64,000 bases of DNA from Candidatus Bipolaricaulota bacterium (GTDB taxonomy: Bacteria; Bipolaricaulota; Bipolaricaulia; RBG-16-55-9; DRXL01), in contig JANXCC010000001.1 in the NCBI GenBank assembly GCA_025060395.1, forward strand, positions 186,276 through 250,275, written 5' to 3'. The notes under the pieces are model-generated. The model ran no database searches and had not been told where the DNA came from. It worked only from the letters and a program-made list of their open reading frames with translations. A program made the position numbers and the translations under genes. Positions 1 through 9,166 of this stretch are shown here, piece after piece. Numbering within the stretch: the first letter of the stretch is position 1; the number at the start of each line of letters is the position of its first letter.

Positions 1-502
1 TCACGATGGGATCGAGATAGATTCTGTCGGGAGTCAGGCCAGCTTCACTTGCAACTGCAAAAATCTTCGCGCCAAGCTCGACTCTTCTGTCTATATCTTG
101 CGGGCTACCGCGCTCGTCCATCACAACCCCGATCAGCCCAGCGTTGTACTGCATCGCTAGCTCAACGAGAGGAATGAGCTTACTGTCTTCGGCCGTCGTG
201 CTATTAATAATCACAGGCCGCCCGCCACCAAACTCCCTGTACGCTTCCAAGCCCGCTTTTATCAAATCGAGCTTGTTGTAGTCAACGGCGATTGGCGTCG
301 GGACGGCCTCGCAGACAGTTTGGATGAGCCAGCGGAAGTCGTCCGCGCTCTTGGAGACCGCGCCCAAGTTGACGTCCAGGTAGTCCGCACCCGCTTCAGT
401 CTGCCTGCGCGCCCACTCTTGGATTGGAGCTTTATTCCGCTCCTTGATCGCCGCGCCGATGTCTTTAAAAGACCCGTTAATGCGCTCTCCGATCAAGATC
501 AT
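1..502 (-). CDS. acsE: Methyltetrahydrofolate:corrinoid/iron-sulfur protein methyltransferase, 3' part missing
   Basis: Transfers the methyl group of methyl-tetrahydrofolate to the cobalt of the corrinoid/iron-sulfur protein in the Wood-Ljungdahl methyl branch. About 167 N-terminal residues are visible, opening MILIGERINGSFKDIGAAI; the family pterin-binding TIM-barrel features follow (LDVNLGA near residue 43, INSTTAE near 99). The ATG overlaps the acsD stop as ATGA, and GGGAGA lies about 9 nt upstream inside acsD. The gene runs off the left edge of the window. Identity rests on the characteristic N-terminus and on its place as last visible gene of the acs operon; a general pterin-binding methyltransferase is the only alternative. 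Confidence 0.92.
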   Translation of the reverse strand, partial: MILIGERINGSFKDIGAAIKERNKAPIQEWARRQTEAGADYLDVNLGAVSKSADDFRWLIQTVCEAVPTPIAVDYNKLDLIKAGLEAYREFGGGRPVIINSTTAEDSKLIPLVELAMQYNAGLIGVVMDERGSPQDIDRRVELGAKIFAVASEAGLTPDRIYLDPIV

Positions 503-1479
503 TTCAGACCATCTCCCATCAATTGTTTGATCGCTTCTCGGACGCTCGCGACAGCCCGGGGATGGCGCAGGACTAAGATATCTGCCCCCGTCAAGAGATA
601 GACATATGCTGTTGTCGCCTCCCACAGCGGCCCGCGCTCTCGCTGAGGTCCCCACTCAGGAAGCTCCTGCTCGCTCGCTTTGGCCTCTTTCACGCCCCAA
701 ACTTCGATGCCAATATCGCAGATCATAGGCTGCGAGAGCATCTTGTCCCCACGCAACGCGGCTAACCGGGCACGCTCCATCACCGAGTAGACGTACTCCA
801 ACCCGTAGCCAAGTGCGGCACTTGTGGGGTACATCACAATATCTTCGGGCTTGAAGCCCATATCCGTAGCTAAAATGTTGACTTGCTTGGCAATGTTGAC
901 GTCGCAGGGCGATTCGGCAATCACTTTGTGCTTGTACGCTGTGCAGAGCGCAATGAGCGTCTTATAGTTATCTTCTGTGATCGTACCGAGCAGACAGTTT
1001 TCACCTGAGGCGGCTTCCGCGACAGCGGGGAAGATCTCGTTGTCTTTGTCGTTGTTGCCTGTGCCCCAGACGATCAACGGCACGCCCACGGACTCCAAGA
1101 CGCGCTTGACGGCTTGGGCAGCTTCCTGTGGGCCGCGGTTCTGTCGGACGGGATCGCAGCCGGCTAAGCGCAAGCAGATGAGATCGGCGCCGTACTGCTC
1201 AACGCACTTTTTGGCCCACAGCCCTGGATCGTGCCAGACGTCCTTAAAATGTTCCGCGAGCACCTCGGGCCAATCTTGGGGAGCCACGTCCCAAACTTCC
1301 ATGGCGATTGCTGGGGGATAGGGCATCGCGCCCTCGAAGTGATGGAAGGGCAACGACGTCGCTCCGCCGACGGTGACTTTTTTCGTCCGGGTGCCGCCTT
1401 CGTCTTTCGTTGCGCCGAGCGTCACCGTATTGATCGCGTTGGCCCAAGATTTTTTGACGTCGGGAATAGCGACGGGCAT
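499..1479 (-). CDS. acsD: Corrinoid/iron-sulfur protein small subunit
   Basis: Small subunit (about 326 aa) of the heterodimeric corrinoid/iron-sulfur protein, which with AcsC carries the methyl group from AcsE to acetyl-CoA synthase. The protein has the AcsD/CdhD TIM-barrel signature, with the early HHFEGAMPYPPAIAMEVWD stretch and the YPTSAALGYGLEY segment that in this family helps hold the corrinoid. The start at MPVAIPDVKK is chosen because GGAGGAGGAT lies 6-8 nt upstream; an in-frame ATG six codons earlier lies inside that ribosome-binding site. It sits 1 nt after the acsF stop and overlaps acsE by 4 nt, so translation is probably coupled. Confidence 0.94.
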   Translation of the reverse strand: MPVAIPDVKKSWANAINTVTLGATKDEGGTRTKKVTVGGATSLPFHHFEGAMPYPPAIAMEVWDVAPQDWPEVLAEHFKDVWHDPGLWAKKCVEQYGADLICLRLAGCDPVRQNRGPQEAAQAVKRVLESVGVPLIVWGTGNNDKDNEIFPAVAEAASGENCLLGTITEDNYKTLIALCTAYKHKVIAESPCDVNIAKQVNILATDMGFKPEDIVMYPTSAALGYGLEYVYSVMERARLAALRGDKMLSQPMICDIGIEVWGVKEAKASEQELPEWGPQRERGPLWEATTAYVYLLTGADILVLRHPRAVASVREAIKQLMGDGLK

Positions 1480-1480
1480 C

Positions 1481-2266
1481 TTACGATCCTCCTCCATTCC
1501 GTAAGATCTTCTCTAATATTTCTTTCACAGCGAGCTTAGCTGGGGAGGTTGGGGGCAGCTCACTGAGCGGCTTGCCTGCTAAGCTCAAGCTCCACACCAT
1601 CTCATCTATTGGGATCTCCCCGATGAGATCAAGCCCTGTCTGCGCGAGTCTTTCTCTGAAGGCTTCCATCCCCAACCGAGTTCGCATATTGTCGCTCATG
1701 TTGTTCAAGATTAAAAATCTCTTACGAACGCGTAGCTGCAGTTCATCAGCTAGTCTGTTGATGCGCGCTGCAGCTTGCAGCGCCACAGGATTCATATCGC
1801 TAACGACTAGAAGAACGTCGACGTCTTGGGTCGTGCGCCGCGATAGGTGCTCCAACCCCGCTTCGTTGTCCAAGACGACGTATTTGTAGTTCTTGCTGAG
1901 CAAATCCATATAGCGCCTCAAGACGTGATTGACAGCGCAATAGCAAAACGGGCCCTCGCCCCGCCCCATCGCCAACAGATCGATCCCGTTGCTCTCAACT
2001 AAGCACTGCTGCAGCCCATACTCTAAGTATTGATCTTTGGTGACCCCTGGAGGCAAGTCTTTAATTCTCTTTAACGTCTCTTCGCGCAACTCGCCGATGG
2101 TCCGCTCGACCTTCAGCCCCAAGACCTGATGAAAGTTCGTATTGGGGTCGGCGTCAATGGCCAGCACCGGGCCGCCGTGGCGCTCCAGGAGCAGGCGCAC
2201 GATCAAGCCCGCTACGGTCGTCTTGCCGACGCCGCCCTTGCCAGCAACAGCTATTGTGAACGCCAT
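1481..2266 (-). CDS. acsF: CooC/AcsF-type nickel-insertion ATPase
   Basis: P-loop ATPase of the MinD/CooC family, thought to help load nickel into CO dehydrogenase/acetyl-CoA synthase. The deviant Walker A VAGKGGVGKTT lies at the N-terminus, followed by IDADPNTNF, and a Cys-x-Cys pair (FCYCAVN) near residue 132 corresponds to the metal/dimer site of CooC proteins. The ATG at 2266 is preferred; a GTG at 2281 overlapping the acsV stop is the alternative. This start region lies within a copy of a palindromic repeat shared with other loci. A second CooC-like gene heads the same operon at 9727-10470, so the two paralogues may serve different metalloproteins. Confidence 0.87.
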   Translation of the reverse strand: MAFTIAVAGKGGVGKTTVAGLIVRLLLERHGGPVLAIDADPNTNFHQVLGLKVERTIGELREETLKRIKDLPPGVTKDQYLEYGLQQCLVESNGIDLLAMGRGEGPFCYCAVNHVLRRYMDLLSKNYKYVVLDNEAGLEHLSRRTTQDVDVLLVVSDMNPVALQAAARINRLADELQLRVRKRFLILNNMSDNMRTRLGMEAFRERLAQTGLDLIGEIPIDEMVWSLSLAGKPLSELPPTSPAKLAVKEILEKILRNGGGS

Positions 2267-2272
2267 GGCTCT

Positions 2273-2341
2273 GGCCCTCACCCTACCTTCGGCACCTCTC
2301 TCCCGTAAGTCACTAGGGGAGAGGGGCCAGGGGGGAGGGCC
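2273..2341. repeat. Palindromic repeat (GGCCCTCAC/GGGAGAGGGG family) across the acsV-acsF junction
   Basis: About 70 bp with arms GGCCCTCACCC and GGGGGAGGGCC and an inner CCTCTCTCCC / GGGGAGAGG stem. The same architecture occurs at 45211-45277, where it is intergenic and terminator-like, and shorter relatives lie at 12616-12639, 12921-12940, 42873-42909 and possibly 9700-9740. Here it encodes the last residues of AcsV (KALPPGPSPLV) and reaches to within a few nt of the acsF start. Confidence 0.75.
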
Positions 2342-4257
2342 TTAACTCCCTTCTCGGTTAATCGCTTCTGCACCGACGGAAATCGCTCCAGCTCTGTATG
2401 GGGCAAGAACTTCGCCGCGAGAAATTCTTCGTAGTAGTGCGGAAAGCTAATCAAATCATAATACGTCGCGCTCTGAGCAATCTCTTCGCATTTCTCCCAG
2501 GCCTCCCGTGACAGCAGCGCCATCTTCGCCCCAATAATAGACGTGTTCCCCACAAAGCGAATCTTCTCTAACGGCAAATCGGGAATAAGCCCGATCATAA
2601 TCGCTTTCTCTCGGTCGAGATAGTTCCCAAAGCCCCCGGCGAGAAAGACCCTGTCTATATCGGTGACATCAAGATTGAGCGATTTCATCAATATGACCGT
2701 TCCGGCGTAGATCGCTGCCTTGGCTCGTAAGAGATTCTCGATATCAGCTTGGGTGATCACGATATCTTTTTCTGTAGCAGAGCGTTGCGCTGGAACGACA
2801 ACGAACTCTAAGAGTCCATCGCGCTCGCGGATGCGCGAGCTCGCCTCGGGGATGAGCCTTCCAGAACGATCTATAAACCCGGCTTCTAAGAGCCCGGCGA
2901 CCAGGTCTATCAGCCCAGACCCACAGATCCCCTTGGGCTTGACATTGCCCACGGTCTTATAGAGCACGTTCCCGTCGTGGGAGATCTGGACCCTCTCGAT
3001 AGCGCCGCGGCTCGCTTTCATGCCACACTTGACGCCGGAGCCTTCAAACGCTGGCCCAGCCGACGCTGAGCACGTCACCATCCAACTGAAGCCGTCCTCA
3101 CGACGCCCGATGACGATCTCCCCGTTAGTGCCCACGTCTATGAGCATCACAGTCTTGTCGGACTCATAGAGCCCGGTGGCTAAGATCCCAGCGGTGACGT
3201 CGCCGCCGACCCAGCCGCCAATCGCCGGGACACAGTAGAGCAAGCCCCGAGGGTTGATGTGAATCCCGACTTCGGCAGCGCGCACCGGCGGGGGCGCCGT
3301 CGAACACGACACATACGGATCGCGCCGGATCGAGCTGGGGTCAAGCCCTAACAATAAGTGCATCATTGTCGTATTGCCTGCGCAGACGACCGCTGAGCAG
3401 TCGTGTAGCGCGATGTTATTGCGCGAGACCAGAGCCGTGATCAAGTTATTGATATCGTTGACAACAGTCTTCTGAAGCTGTTCCAATCCACCACGCTCAG
3501 CGTAGATAATCCTTCGGGTGACTTCTTCGCCATAAGCTCGCTGAGAGTTATACATCGCTTCAGCGTCTATCGTGCGCCCGGAGTTCAAGTCCACAAGATG
3601 AGCCACAACCGTAGACGTCCCGACGTCTACGGCGATCCCGTAATTGCGAGAAGACGTATCGCCGCCTTCAAGCTGCAAGATTTCGACGGTACCGCCGCGC
3701 AAGCCCAGCGTTGCCGTCACCTTCCAATCGTGCTGGCGCAGGAGCTTCGGTTGTGCCCGCAAGATCTTCAAGCCCATTTGCATGATCGGGTAATCTCTAT
3801 GGCGGCGAATCTCCCGATAGAGTCGTTGTTGATCGGCCAAGTTATCGTGCAGTGAGGGCGGTGGCAGTTCTAAATAGAGCTTCTGCACCAGGGGTTCGTG
3901 CCTGAATGAGACCCTCTCTTCTTGGTAGAGAGCACGAAAGCGTTGGGCATCTATGTCAATTAAGATCTGCCCCTCTTCAGCGCGGGTCTCTGGGGGAACT
4001 TCGACCTCGACGTTGCCCAGGACTTTCGTTTGACACGCTAGCACGTAGCCCCTTTGGATCTCCTCGCGATTTAAGAGCGTTGTCGGCGCCGCTTCGATAT
4101 GGCCGTTTTTGACGATGACGCGGCAGCGGCCGCAGATACCGTCGCCACCGCAGATGCTTGCTAATTCGACGCCGGCAGCCTTAGCAGCGGCTTGCAGCGT
4201 CACACCGCGCTCAACCTCGACGCTCACTTCGTCTGGGTGAAACGTCACTTTGGGCAT
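2278..4257 (-). CDS. acsV: Reductive activator of corrinoid/iron-sulfur protein (RACo)
   Basis: 659-aa ATP-dependent activator that re-reduces inactive Co(II) corrinoid protein to Co(I). The N-terminal plant-type 2Fe-2S ferredoxin domain has Cys36, Cys42, Cys45 and Cys75 (C-x5-C-x2-C-x29-C). A linker follows, then a DUF4445 ASKHA ATPase domain with YGIAVDVGTSTV near residue 206 and later phosphate/adenosine loops (VMLIDVGTNGEI, FLAGGFGNYL). It starts 3 nt after the acsC stop with GAAGGG upstream. Its C-terminal tail is encoded by the palindromic repeat at 2273-2341 and is probably not part of the conserved fold. Confidence 0.92.
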   Translation of the reverse strand: MPKVTFHPDEVSVEVERGVTLQAAAKAAGVELASICGGDGICGRCRVIVKNGHIEAAPTTLLNREEIQRGYVLACQTKVLGNVEVEVPPETRAEEGQILIDIDAQRFRALYQEERVSFRHEPLVQKLYLELPPPSLHDNLADQQRLYREIRRHRDYPIMQMGLKILRAQPKLLRQHDWKVTATLGLRGGTVEILQLEGGDTSSRNYGIAVDVGTSTVVAHLVDLNSGRTIDAEAMYNSQRAYGEEVTRRIIYAERGGLEQLQKTVVNDINNLITALVSRNNIALHDCSAVVCAGNTTMMHLLLGLDPSSIRRDPYVSCSTAPPPVRAAEVGIHINPRGLLYCVPAIGGWVGGDVTAGILATGLYESDKTVMLIDVGTNGEIVIGRREDGFSWMVTCSASAGPAFEGSGVKCGMKASRGAIERVQISHDGNVLYKTVGNVKPKGICGSGLIDLVAGLLEAGFIDRSGRLIPEASSRIRERDGLLEFVVVPAQRSATEKDIVITQADIENLLRAKAAIYAGTVILMKSLNLDVTDIDRVFLAGGFGNYLDREKAIMIGLIPDLPLEKIRFVGNTSIIGAKMALLSREAWEKCEEIAQSATYYDLISFPHYYEEFLAAKFLPHTELERFPSVQKRLTEKGVKALPPGPSPLVTYGREVPKVG

Positions 4258-4260
4258 CGT

Positions 4261-5604
4261 TTAACCCTTCCATTCGTTCCTTAAGTACGCTGGGATCCCC
4301 GCGGCCTCCTCCGGGCCGACCAAGACCTCCCAGCCTCCAAGCTCTTCGATCTCACCCTTGAGCACCGCTACTAAGCCTGGGATGATCAGCTTCTTATGGG
4401 CGACTTGCTCCATAACGCCATAAGTCTTTACAGCTTTGACGATCGCTTCTGCGGTCAGCTTGTCATCGGCATACGCGTTCAGCACCCCAAGCCCCCCCGT
4501 GTCGACTACGGCAATATACGATGGGACACGGCTGTTCTCGACCTCGCTCTCGACGGTGAAGTACGTGAGCGCAAAGTTTGTCGTCACTAAGACGGGCGAG
4601 TGCGGCCCTGGTTCACCGACTTTGTAGAGCTTAGCTTCGACGGCGTTGGGCACCTGCGGATCGGTGAAGATATTCTGGCGCACGGTCAAGATGGGCAACA
4701 CTTGCCAGCGCTCCGCACCATTCAGCACGATGAGACTCGCGTACTTGCATACGAACATCGCTGCATATGCTGTCTCCAAGAACGGATCGCTGCTCGTCAC
4801 GGAGACCATGACGGGGTAGCCCACAGCCCGGAAATTCTTTTCAAGAGCGAGCCGACGCAACTGCGTCAGCTTGGCTAAGCCATCAGCCAAACCAGAGATC
4901 TCCGGCTGAAGCACAAGATCTTCGACGCCAAGAGCTTTGACCTGTTGCGTCAGCTCAGCCAGCTCTTCGAGCGTCGCGGCGCGCACTGCAAGCGGACATT
5001 GAGCTTCTTTCGCCAGCGCGGCGAACTCTTTGAAATTCTCTTTAGTCGCCGCACAGAGCAGCGGGCGGCGCTCTGCACAGATCTCAAGAGCCGCCTTCAG
5101 CGCTTGGGAATCTGTACTGGAGAGCACAAGCGCCAACGGCGATCTCTCGGCTACAAGCTTGACCGTCTGCGCGAATCTGCTTGTCTCCCCGGCAGTGTGT
5201 TCGACAGCGATGGCGTTGACCCCGATGAGCTGCCCCACGCGCACAAACTGTAATTGATTGATCTTCTCGATGCGCTGAGCTAGCTTATCTTCTGAGAGAT
5301 CGTCCTGCACGCAAATAGCGATCACCGTGGGGTGGTGGAACTTCTCTTCATGACGGAAGAGTACGGTCTCACCCCCAAGCTTGAGGGCGCGATCGCCGGT
5401 CCCAAGCGTCACAGTGCGCATCGGCGGGGCTTGGGCTTCGGAGAGCGCTGCTTTGGCTTCCGCCGAGACGTGCGGGCACTGCTCCAGCCCAACTTTCTTG
5501 GCCGCGACCTGCATCGCAAAGGCCATGCACGTCGGAAAGTTGCAGTCCCCGCAGTTGGTCTTGGGTAGATGCTTATAGATCTCGATCCCCGTCAGCTTGG
5601 CCAT
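4261..5604 (-). CDS. acsC: Corrinoid/iron-sulfur protein large subunit
   Basis: Large subunit (447 aa) carrying the 4Fe-4S cluster and part of the corrinoid site. The N-terminal cluster motif is clear: TNCGDCNFPTC followed by Cys in LEQCPH (C-x2-C-x4-C-x16-C). A TIM-barrel domain and a C-terminal corrinoid-binding domain follow, ending in the conserved YAD/VLKGEIEELGGWEVLVGP region. Start MAKLTG is chosen for its distance (9-10 nt) from GGGAG just after the acsB stop; ATG at 5610 and TTG at 5613 are in frame. It partners AcsD, AcsE (methyl in) and AcsB (methyl out). Confidence 0.96.
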   Translation of the reverse strand: MAKLTGIEIYKHLPKTNCGDCNFPTCMAFAMQVAAKKVGLEQCPHVSAEAKAALSEAQAPPMRTVTLGTGDRALKLGGETVLFRHEEKFHHPTVIAICVQDDLSEDKLAQRIEKINQLQFVRVGQLIGVNAIAVEHTAGETSRFAQTVKLVAERSPLALVLSSTDSQALKAALEICAERRPLLCAATKENFKEFAALAKEAQCPLAVRAATLEELAELTQQVKALGVEDLVLQPEISGLADGLAKLTQLRRLALEKNFRAVGYPVMVSVTSSDPFLETAYAAMFVCKYASLIVLNGAERWQVLPILTVRQNIFTDPQVPNAVEAKLYKVGEPGPHSPVLVTTNFALTYFTVESEVENSRVPSYIAVVDTGGLGVLNAYADDKLTAEAIVKAVKTYGVMEQVAHKKLIIPGLVAVLKGEIEELGGWEVLVGPEEAAGIPAYLRNEWKG

Positions 5605-5617
5605 GACCATCAACTCC

Positions 5618-7840
5618 CTATTGAACGAGGGGTTCCATCTCGAGTGCCGGATGCCCCACGCGCTGTAAGAACTCCAACAGCTCTTCGCTGGTCGTCGCGT
5701 CTTGCTCGGTGGCGATCTTGTCGAAGAGCTCCGGCATCCCGATCTCCTCTAAGCGTTTCTGCAATCTCTCTTTGATCTCTTCCTTGAGCTCGCTGGGCAT
5801 CCACACTAATCGCTTGATGCCGCCCTCAGCGCTAATAAATTTCTCGCTCGTGAGATAGAGCTTGCCCACGCCCAAGAACCCCGGCGTCTGCACGCCGCCG
5901 CCGACTTCACCGGCCATCGTCGAGAATGTCATGCCGATGGGGGTCATCCCGTTGAACTCGCGGTTGACGACCATGACCCCATTGCACTCCGGCAGCACCG
6001 CAACCAGACACTCAAAGCACCCACACGACGTCTGCGGGTTCTGCATGATCGAATACATCGAGACTCTTTCTAAGTTTCCGTTGGACGCGACGCGCACGTA
6101 CTCGTTGACCCCTTGCCATTCACCGAGAACGGGGTCGAGGCAGACGCCCTTGGGCACGGGCTTGTTGGGACCATGCGGGTCCATCTCGTACGACGCGCCG
6201 CAGTCGAGCCACGTGTACGCGCCGCAGAGACCTAAGCGCTGCGGCGTCACAATGCACACGTGATTCGGCGCATAGCTTTGACAGAGAACACAGCTATAGA
6301 ACGTGTCCACGTCTTCGTCTTTCATGCCCATGACGCGCTCATCGCGAGCGCGATAGATCTCCCTAGCCTCCTTGATCAATGCGTCGACTTGCGCTTGATC
6401 AGTGACGATCTTCACCTGGACTTTGTCGACGAGCGCGCCGAAGTCTTCTTTGAACTTTGCGACCAAGACCTCACCGTAGTGCTTCAGGCGAAAGCCCTTC
6501 TGATACGCTTCTTTGGAGATGCGCACCCAGGGGATGTCGCGCTGCCCGATGTGCATCACCCCGTTGATGCAACTGATGAAGTGATGGATTCTGCGCTCTA
6601 AGACGGGCTCGAAGTCCGTCTTTAAGTTGCGCCCAGCGACGTCGACGATCACCCCCAGGGGCATCGCGCCGCCCTCTTGGGCCTGATCTATGTCAGGACC
6701 GATCAGCTCGATCTTGCCGTCTTCGACTTCATCCATGGGACGGGCGCGCAGTAGCTCAAACGCTGTACTATATTTCCCACCGAATTCGACATAGAGATTC
6801 TCTTTACGCACGCGCTCGCCCTCGAAGCTCGCCCCATAAGGTACAGGGATGGGAATCTTGGAGACCTTGATCTTGAGCCCACGGACTTCAATCGCTTTGT
6901 GGACGATCTTATCGAGCGGGACCCCGGAGACGACGTGCTCATACGTGCAAATGCCCCTGGGCAGAATTTGGGGAATGGGTACGTCGGCGATGACGGGGAA
7001 GCCAAAATTAATGGCGCCTGCGGCCGTCGCATATTTCTCGTCTGAGAGAAGCTGCCCTGTGCCGTCGACGCCGGGATCAGCTCCCAAAGCCAAGACAAAC
7101 GCAAAGACGCGCTCTTTGTTATAGAGCAGGATCTTGCGAGCTGTGTCGAGGCTCCCTGGCTTGATCCCACCAAACGTCATCGCGGCACGAGCCGCAAAAT
7201 TGAGTGCATAGACGGCCGCACCCACGTGCTTGCCGTAGGGGACAATATACGTATCCCAGCCCATCTCGACACCTTCTTCGTGGAGCTGCTCGGCCATGGA
7301 ACGCTCCTGGGACTCCCCGGCTATAAAGATCAAGATATTTCTCTCTTGCAAGGCACGGGCGAGTTCCACAGCCTCCTTGTTCGTCGGCAACGCCCCGACG
7401 CACGCCGCAAACCCCGGCATCCGTCCGTCTACAAGCTTGATCCCTTGAGTTCGTAAGATCGCATCGTCAGTGAAGCCGAGCCAGGGTGGCTCCGGCTTAT
7501 AGCTAGGATCTAAGTACTTCAACGCTTCGATGATCTCTTGAGCGATCAGCGTGGCGATCCCAGCATCAAGCGCATCCCCCAGGTACGGGAGCCAGAGCTG
7601 ATCTTGCGGGATTGGAGGCAGAAGCTCCTTGGCGTGCTGCAGCGCTTCTTGACAGTCCTTGAGCGTCTCGACTTTCAAACCCAGCAAAGCTAAGATCAAC
7701 GGCAAGTGATACGCCGTGTTAGGAAAGCCCACTTTCTTTTCGGGCCTATAAGCTTCTATGGCTTCCGTGAGCTTCTGCTCCGCCTCGGCGACATACTTGT
7801 GCGCACCGCGAATCGCTGCCGTCGCAATGATCTTCGACAT
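5618..7840 (-). CDS. acsB: CO-methylating acetyl-CoA synthase (bacterial type)
   Basis: 740-aa catalytic subunit that condenses CO, the methyl group from the corrinoid protein and CoA into acetyl-CoA. All A-cluster ligands are present at a constant +11 offset from the Moorella numbering as I recall it: Cys517, Cys520, Cys529 and Cys539 for the 4Fe-4S cluster (CVLCQSYAPNHVC...LGLC), and the CGC motif Cys606-Gly-Cys608 for the distal nickel. The N-terminal domain that docks on CO dehydrogenase in bacteria, missing in archaeal enzymes, is complete. GGGGGTG lies 6 nt before ATG, and the gene starts 3 nt after the upstream oxidoreductase. The partner AcsA is not in the window. Confidence 0.98.
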   Translation of the reverse strand: MSKIIATAAIRGAHKYVAEAEQKLTEAIEAYRPEKKVGFPNTAYHLPLILALLGLKVETLKDCQEALQHAKELLPPIPQDQLWLPYLGDALDAGIATLIAQEIIEALKYLDPSYKPEPPWLGFTDDAILRTQGIKLVDGRMPGFAACVGALPTNKEAVELARALQERNILIFIAGESQERSMAEQLHEEGVEMGWDTYIVPYGKHVGAAVYALNFAARAAMTFGGIKPGSLDTARKILLYNKERVFAFVLALGADPGVDGTGQLLSDEKYATAAGAINFGFPVIADVPIPQILPRGICTYEHVVSGVPLDKIVHKAIEVRGLKIKVSKIPIPVPYGASFEGERVRKENLYVEFGGKYSTAFELLRARPMDEVEDGKIELIGPDIDQAQEGGAMPLGVIVDVAGRNLKTDFEPVLERRIHHFISCINGVMHIGQRDIPWVRISKEAYQKGFRLKHYGEVLVAKFKEDFGALVDKVQVKIVTDQAQVDALIKEAREIYRARDERVMGMKDEDVDTFYSCVLCQSYAPNHVCIVTPQRLGLCGAYTWLDCGASYEMDPHGPNKPVPKGVCLDPVLGEWQGVNEYVRVASNGNLERVSMYSIMQNPQTSCGCFECLVAVLPECNGVMVVNREFNGMTPIGMTFSTMAGEVGGGVQTPGFLGVGKLYLTSEKFISAEGGIKRLVWMPSELKEEIKERLQKRLEEIGMPELFDKIATEQDATTSEELLEFLQRVGHPALEMEPLVQ

Positions 7841-7843
7841 AGC

Positions 7844-9166
7844 TTACACCCCCACGGTCTGCACCAATTCTTGGAATTCGCGCTCGACAAAGCGCTCTCT
7901 GTTCTCAGCGATTAAGGGCAGCAAGCGCCCCAATTCCGGCCCCAGCTCTAAGAGCTCTTCTTTTATAGAAGCGACGTTGACGCGCCGCTCCATCAAGATG
8001 CGCAACACCCCTGCGGCTTCAATGGGCACATCTCCAACGAGCACAAAGCCGACGATCGTCTCGTCTTTGAGAAAGATCTTTCTATAAATTCCTGGAGCGG
8101 GCTGGGACTCCAACGTCTCGTCATGCTCGCCAGGACGACCGCCTAACGGCCCTGGCGTGAGCACAGCAAGCCCAGCTGAGATCACAGGGACACCAAAGAA
8201 CTGCACGGAATTCATGCGCATCGAGCCACGATAGCGCGTCGCTATGCCAAGCATATTCAAAGCTGCGACGCGCCCTTGCTCAACGGCGCAGGGCCAGAGC
8301 GCGTTAATCCATGGTTCGCCGCGCACGACATCGCGCGCTTGCGCGACGTCCCCCGCCGCGTAAATGTTTTCGACGCTCGTGCGCAGATAGTCGTCTACCA
8401 GAACCCCATATTCTTTGCGGATTTGCGTGCCCTCGAGCAGCTCTAGACTGGGATCGACGCCCTTGCCCACGACGACGAGCTCACAGGGAAAGACCTCGCC
8501 CAAAGCGATCTGAACGCCCTCTATCTGTTGATCCCCCAGCACGGCGACGGGCTTCGCTCTGGTGCGAATCGCGACCCCATTCTGCTCAAAGATGCGTTCG
8601 AAAATTCGTGCTGAGCTTTCATCGAGCATTTGCGAGAGCGCATGGGGCGAGTCTATTAATACTGTAACAGCGACACCATGCTCTTTGAGCGCTGCCGCGG
8701 CTTTCAGGCCAACCAAGCCCCCGCCCAGCACTACGGCGCTTTTAGTCTTGGGCAGGCGCGCTAAGATCCCATGAGCGTCCTCGAGCTTGCGCAGCCCAAA
8801 GACCCCATCCTTGCGAATCCCTTCGATGTGGGGGAAGCGCGGTGCAGCCCCGGTCGCCAATAAAAGCTTATCGTATTTTAGCTTCTGACCGTCTGAAAGC
8901 TCGACGGTGTTCTTCTCCGGGAGCAGTCCTACTGCCCGCGCGTGAATTCTCTCGATCCCATGGCGCTCGTAAAAGTCAGGGGATCGGAAGAAGAGCTGCT
9001 CTTCTCCAAGCTTGCCCGCAAGATAATACGAGAGCAATGGTTTAGAATACGTGATCTTCTCGTCGGAGACGACGGTGACCTGAGCATCTGGGGCATAGCG
9101 GCGCAGAGTCTCCGCGGCGCTCGTGCCCGCCGCTGACGCCCCAATGATGAGATATCTGGGCTTCAT
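7844..9166 (-). CDS. NAD(P)/FAD-dependent oxidoreductase (FNOR type linked to CooF)
   Basis: 440-aa two-dinucleotide-binding flavoprotein. The FAD motif IIGASAAGTSAAE is at the N-terminus and the NAD(P) motif VVLGGGLVGLKAAAALKEHG lies near residue 145; the FAD-closing segment NIYAAGDVAQ is near 270. This is the family often found beside CooF ferredoxins in CO dehydrogenase neighbourhoods, where it passes electrons between ferredoxin and NAD(P). The ATG overlaps the ferredoxin stop (ATGA) with GGGAGGGA 5 nt upstream, so start MKPRYLIIG is well supported. Its place between ferredoxin and acsB suggests an electron-entry or electron-exit module for the acs system; exact donor and acceptor are inferred. 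Confidence 0.87.
   Translation of the reverse strand: MKPRYLIIGASAAGTSAAETLRRYAPDAQVTVVSDEKITYSKPLLSYYLAGKLGEEQLFFRSPDFYERHGIERIHARAVGLLPEKNTVELSDGQKLKYDKLLLATGAAPRFPHIEGIRKDGVFGLRKLEDAHGILARLPKTKSAVVLGGGLVGLKAAAALKEHGVAVTVLIDSPHALSQMLDESSARIFERIFEQNGVAIRTRAKPVAVLGDQQIEGVQIALGEVFPCELVVVGKGVDPSLELLEGTQIRKEYGVLVDDYLRTSVENIYAAGDVAQARDVVRGEPWINALWPCAVEQGRVAALNMLGIATRYRGSMRMNSVQFFGVPVISAGLAVLTPGPLGGRPGEHDETLESQPAPGIYRKIFLKDETIVGFVLVGDVPIEAAGVLRILMERRVNVASIKEELLELGPELGRLLPLIAENRERFVEREFQELVQTVGV

Noticed and set aside
6703-7173. 156-aa open frame in another frame of acsB
   Set aside because: Same strand as acsB but out of frame; composition is a shadow of the conserved acetyl-CoA synthase.
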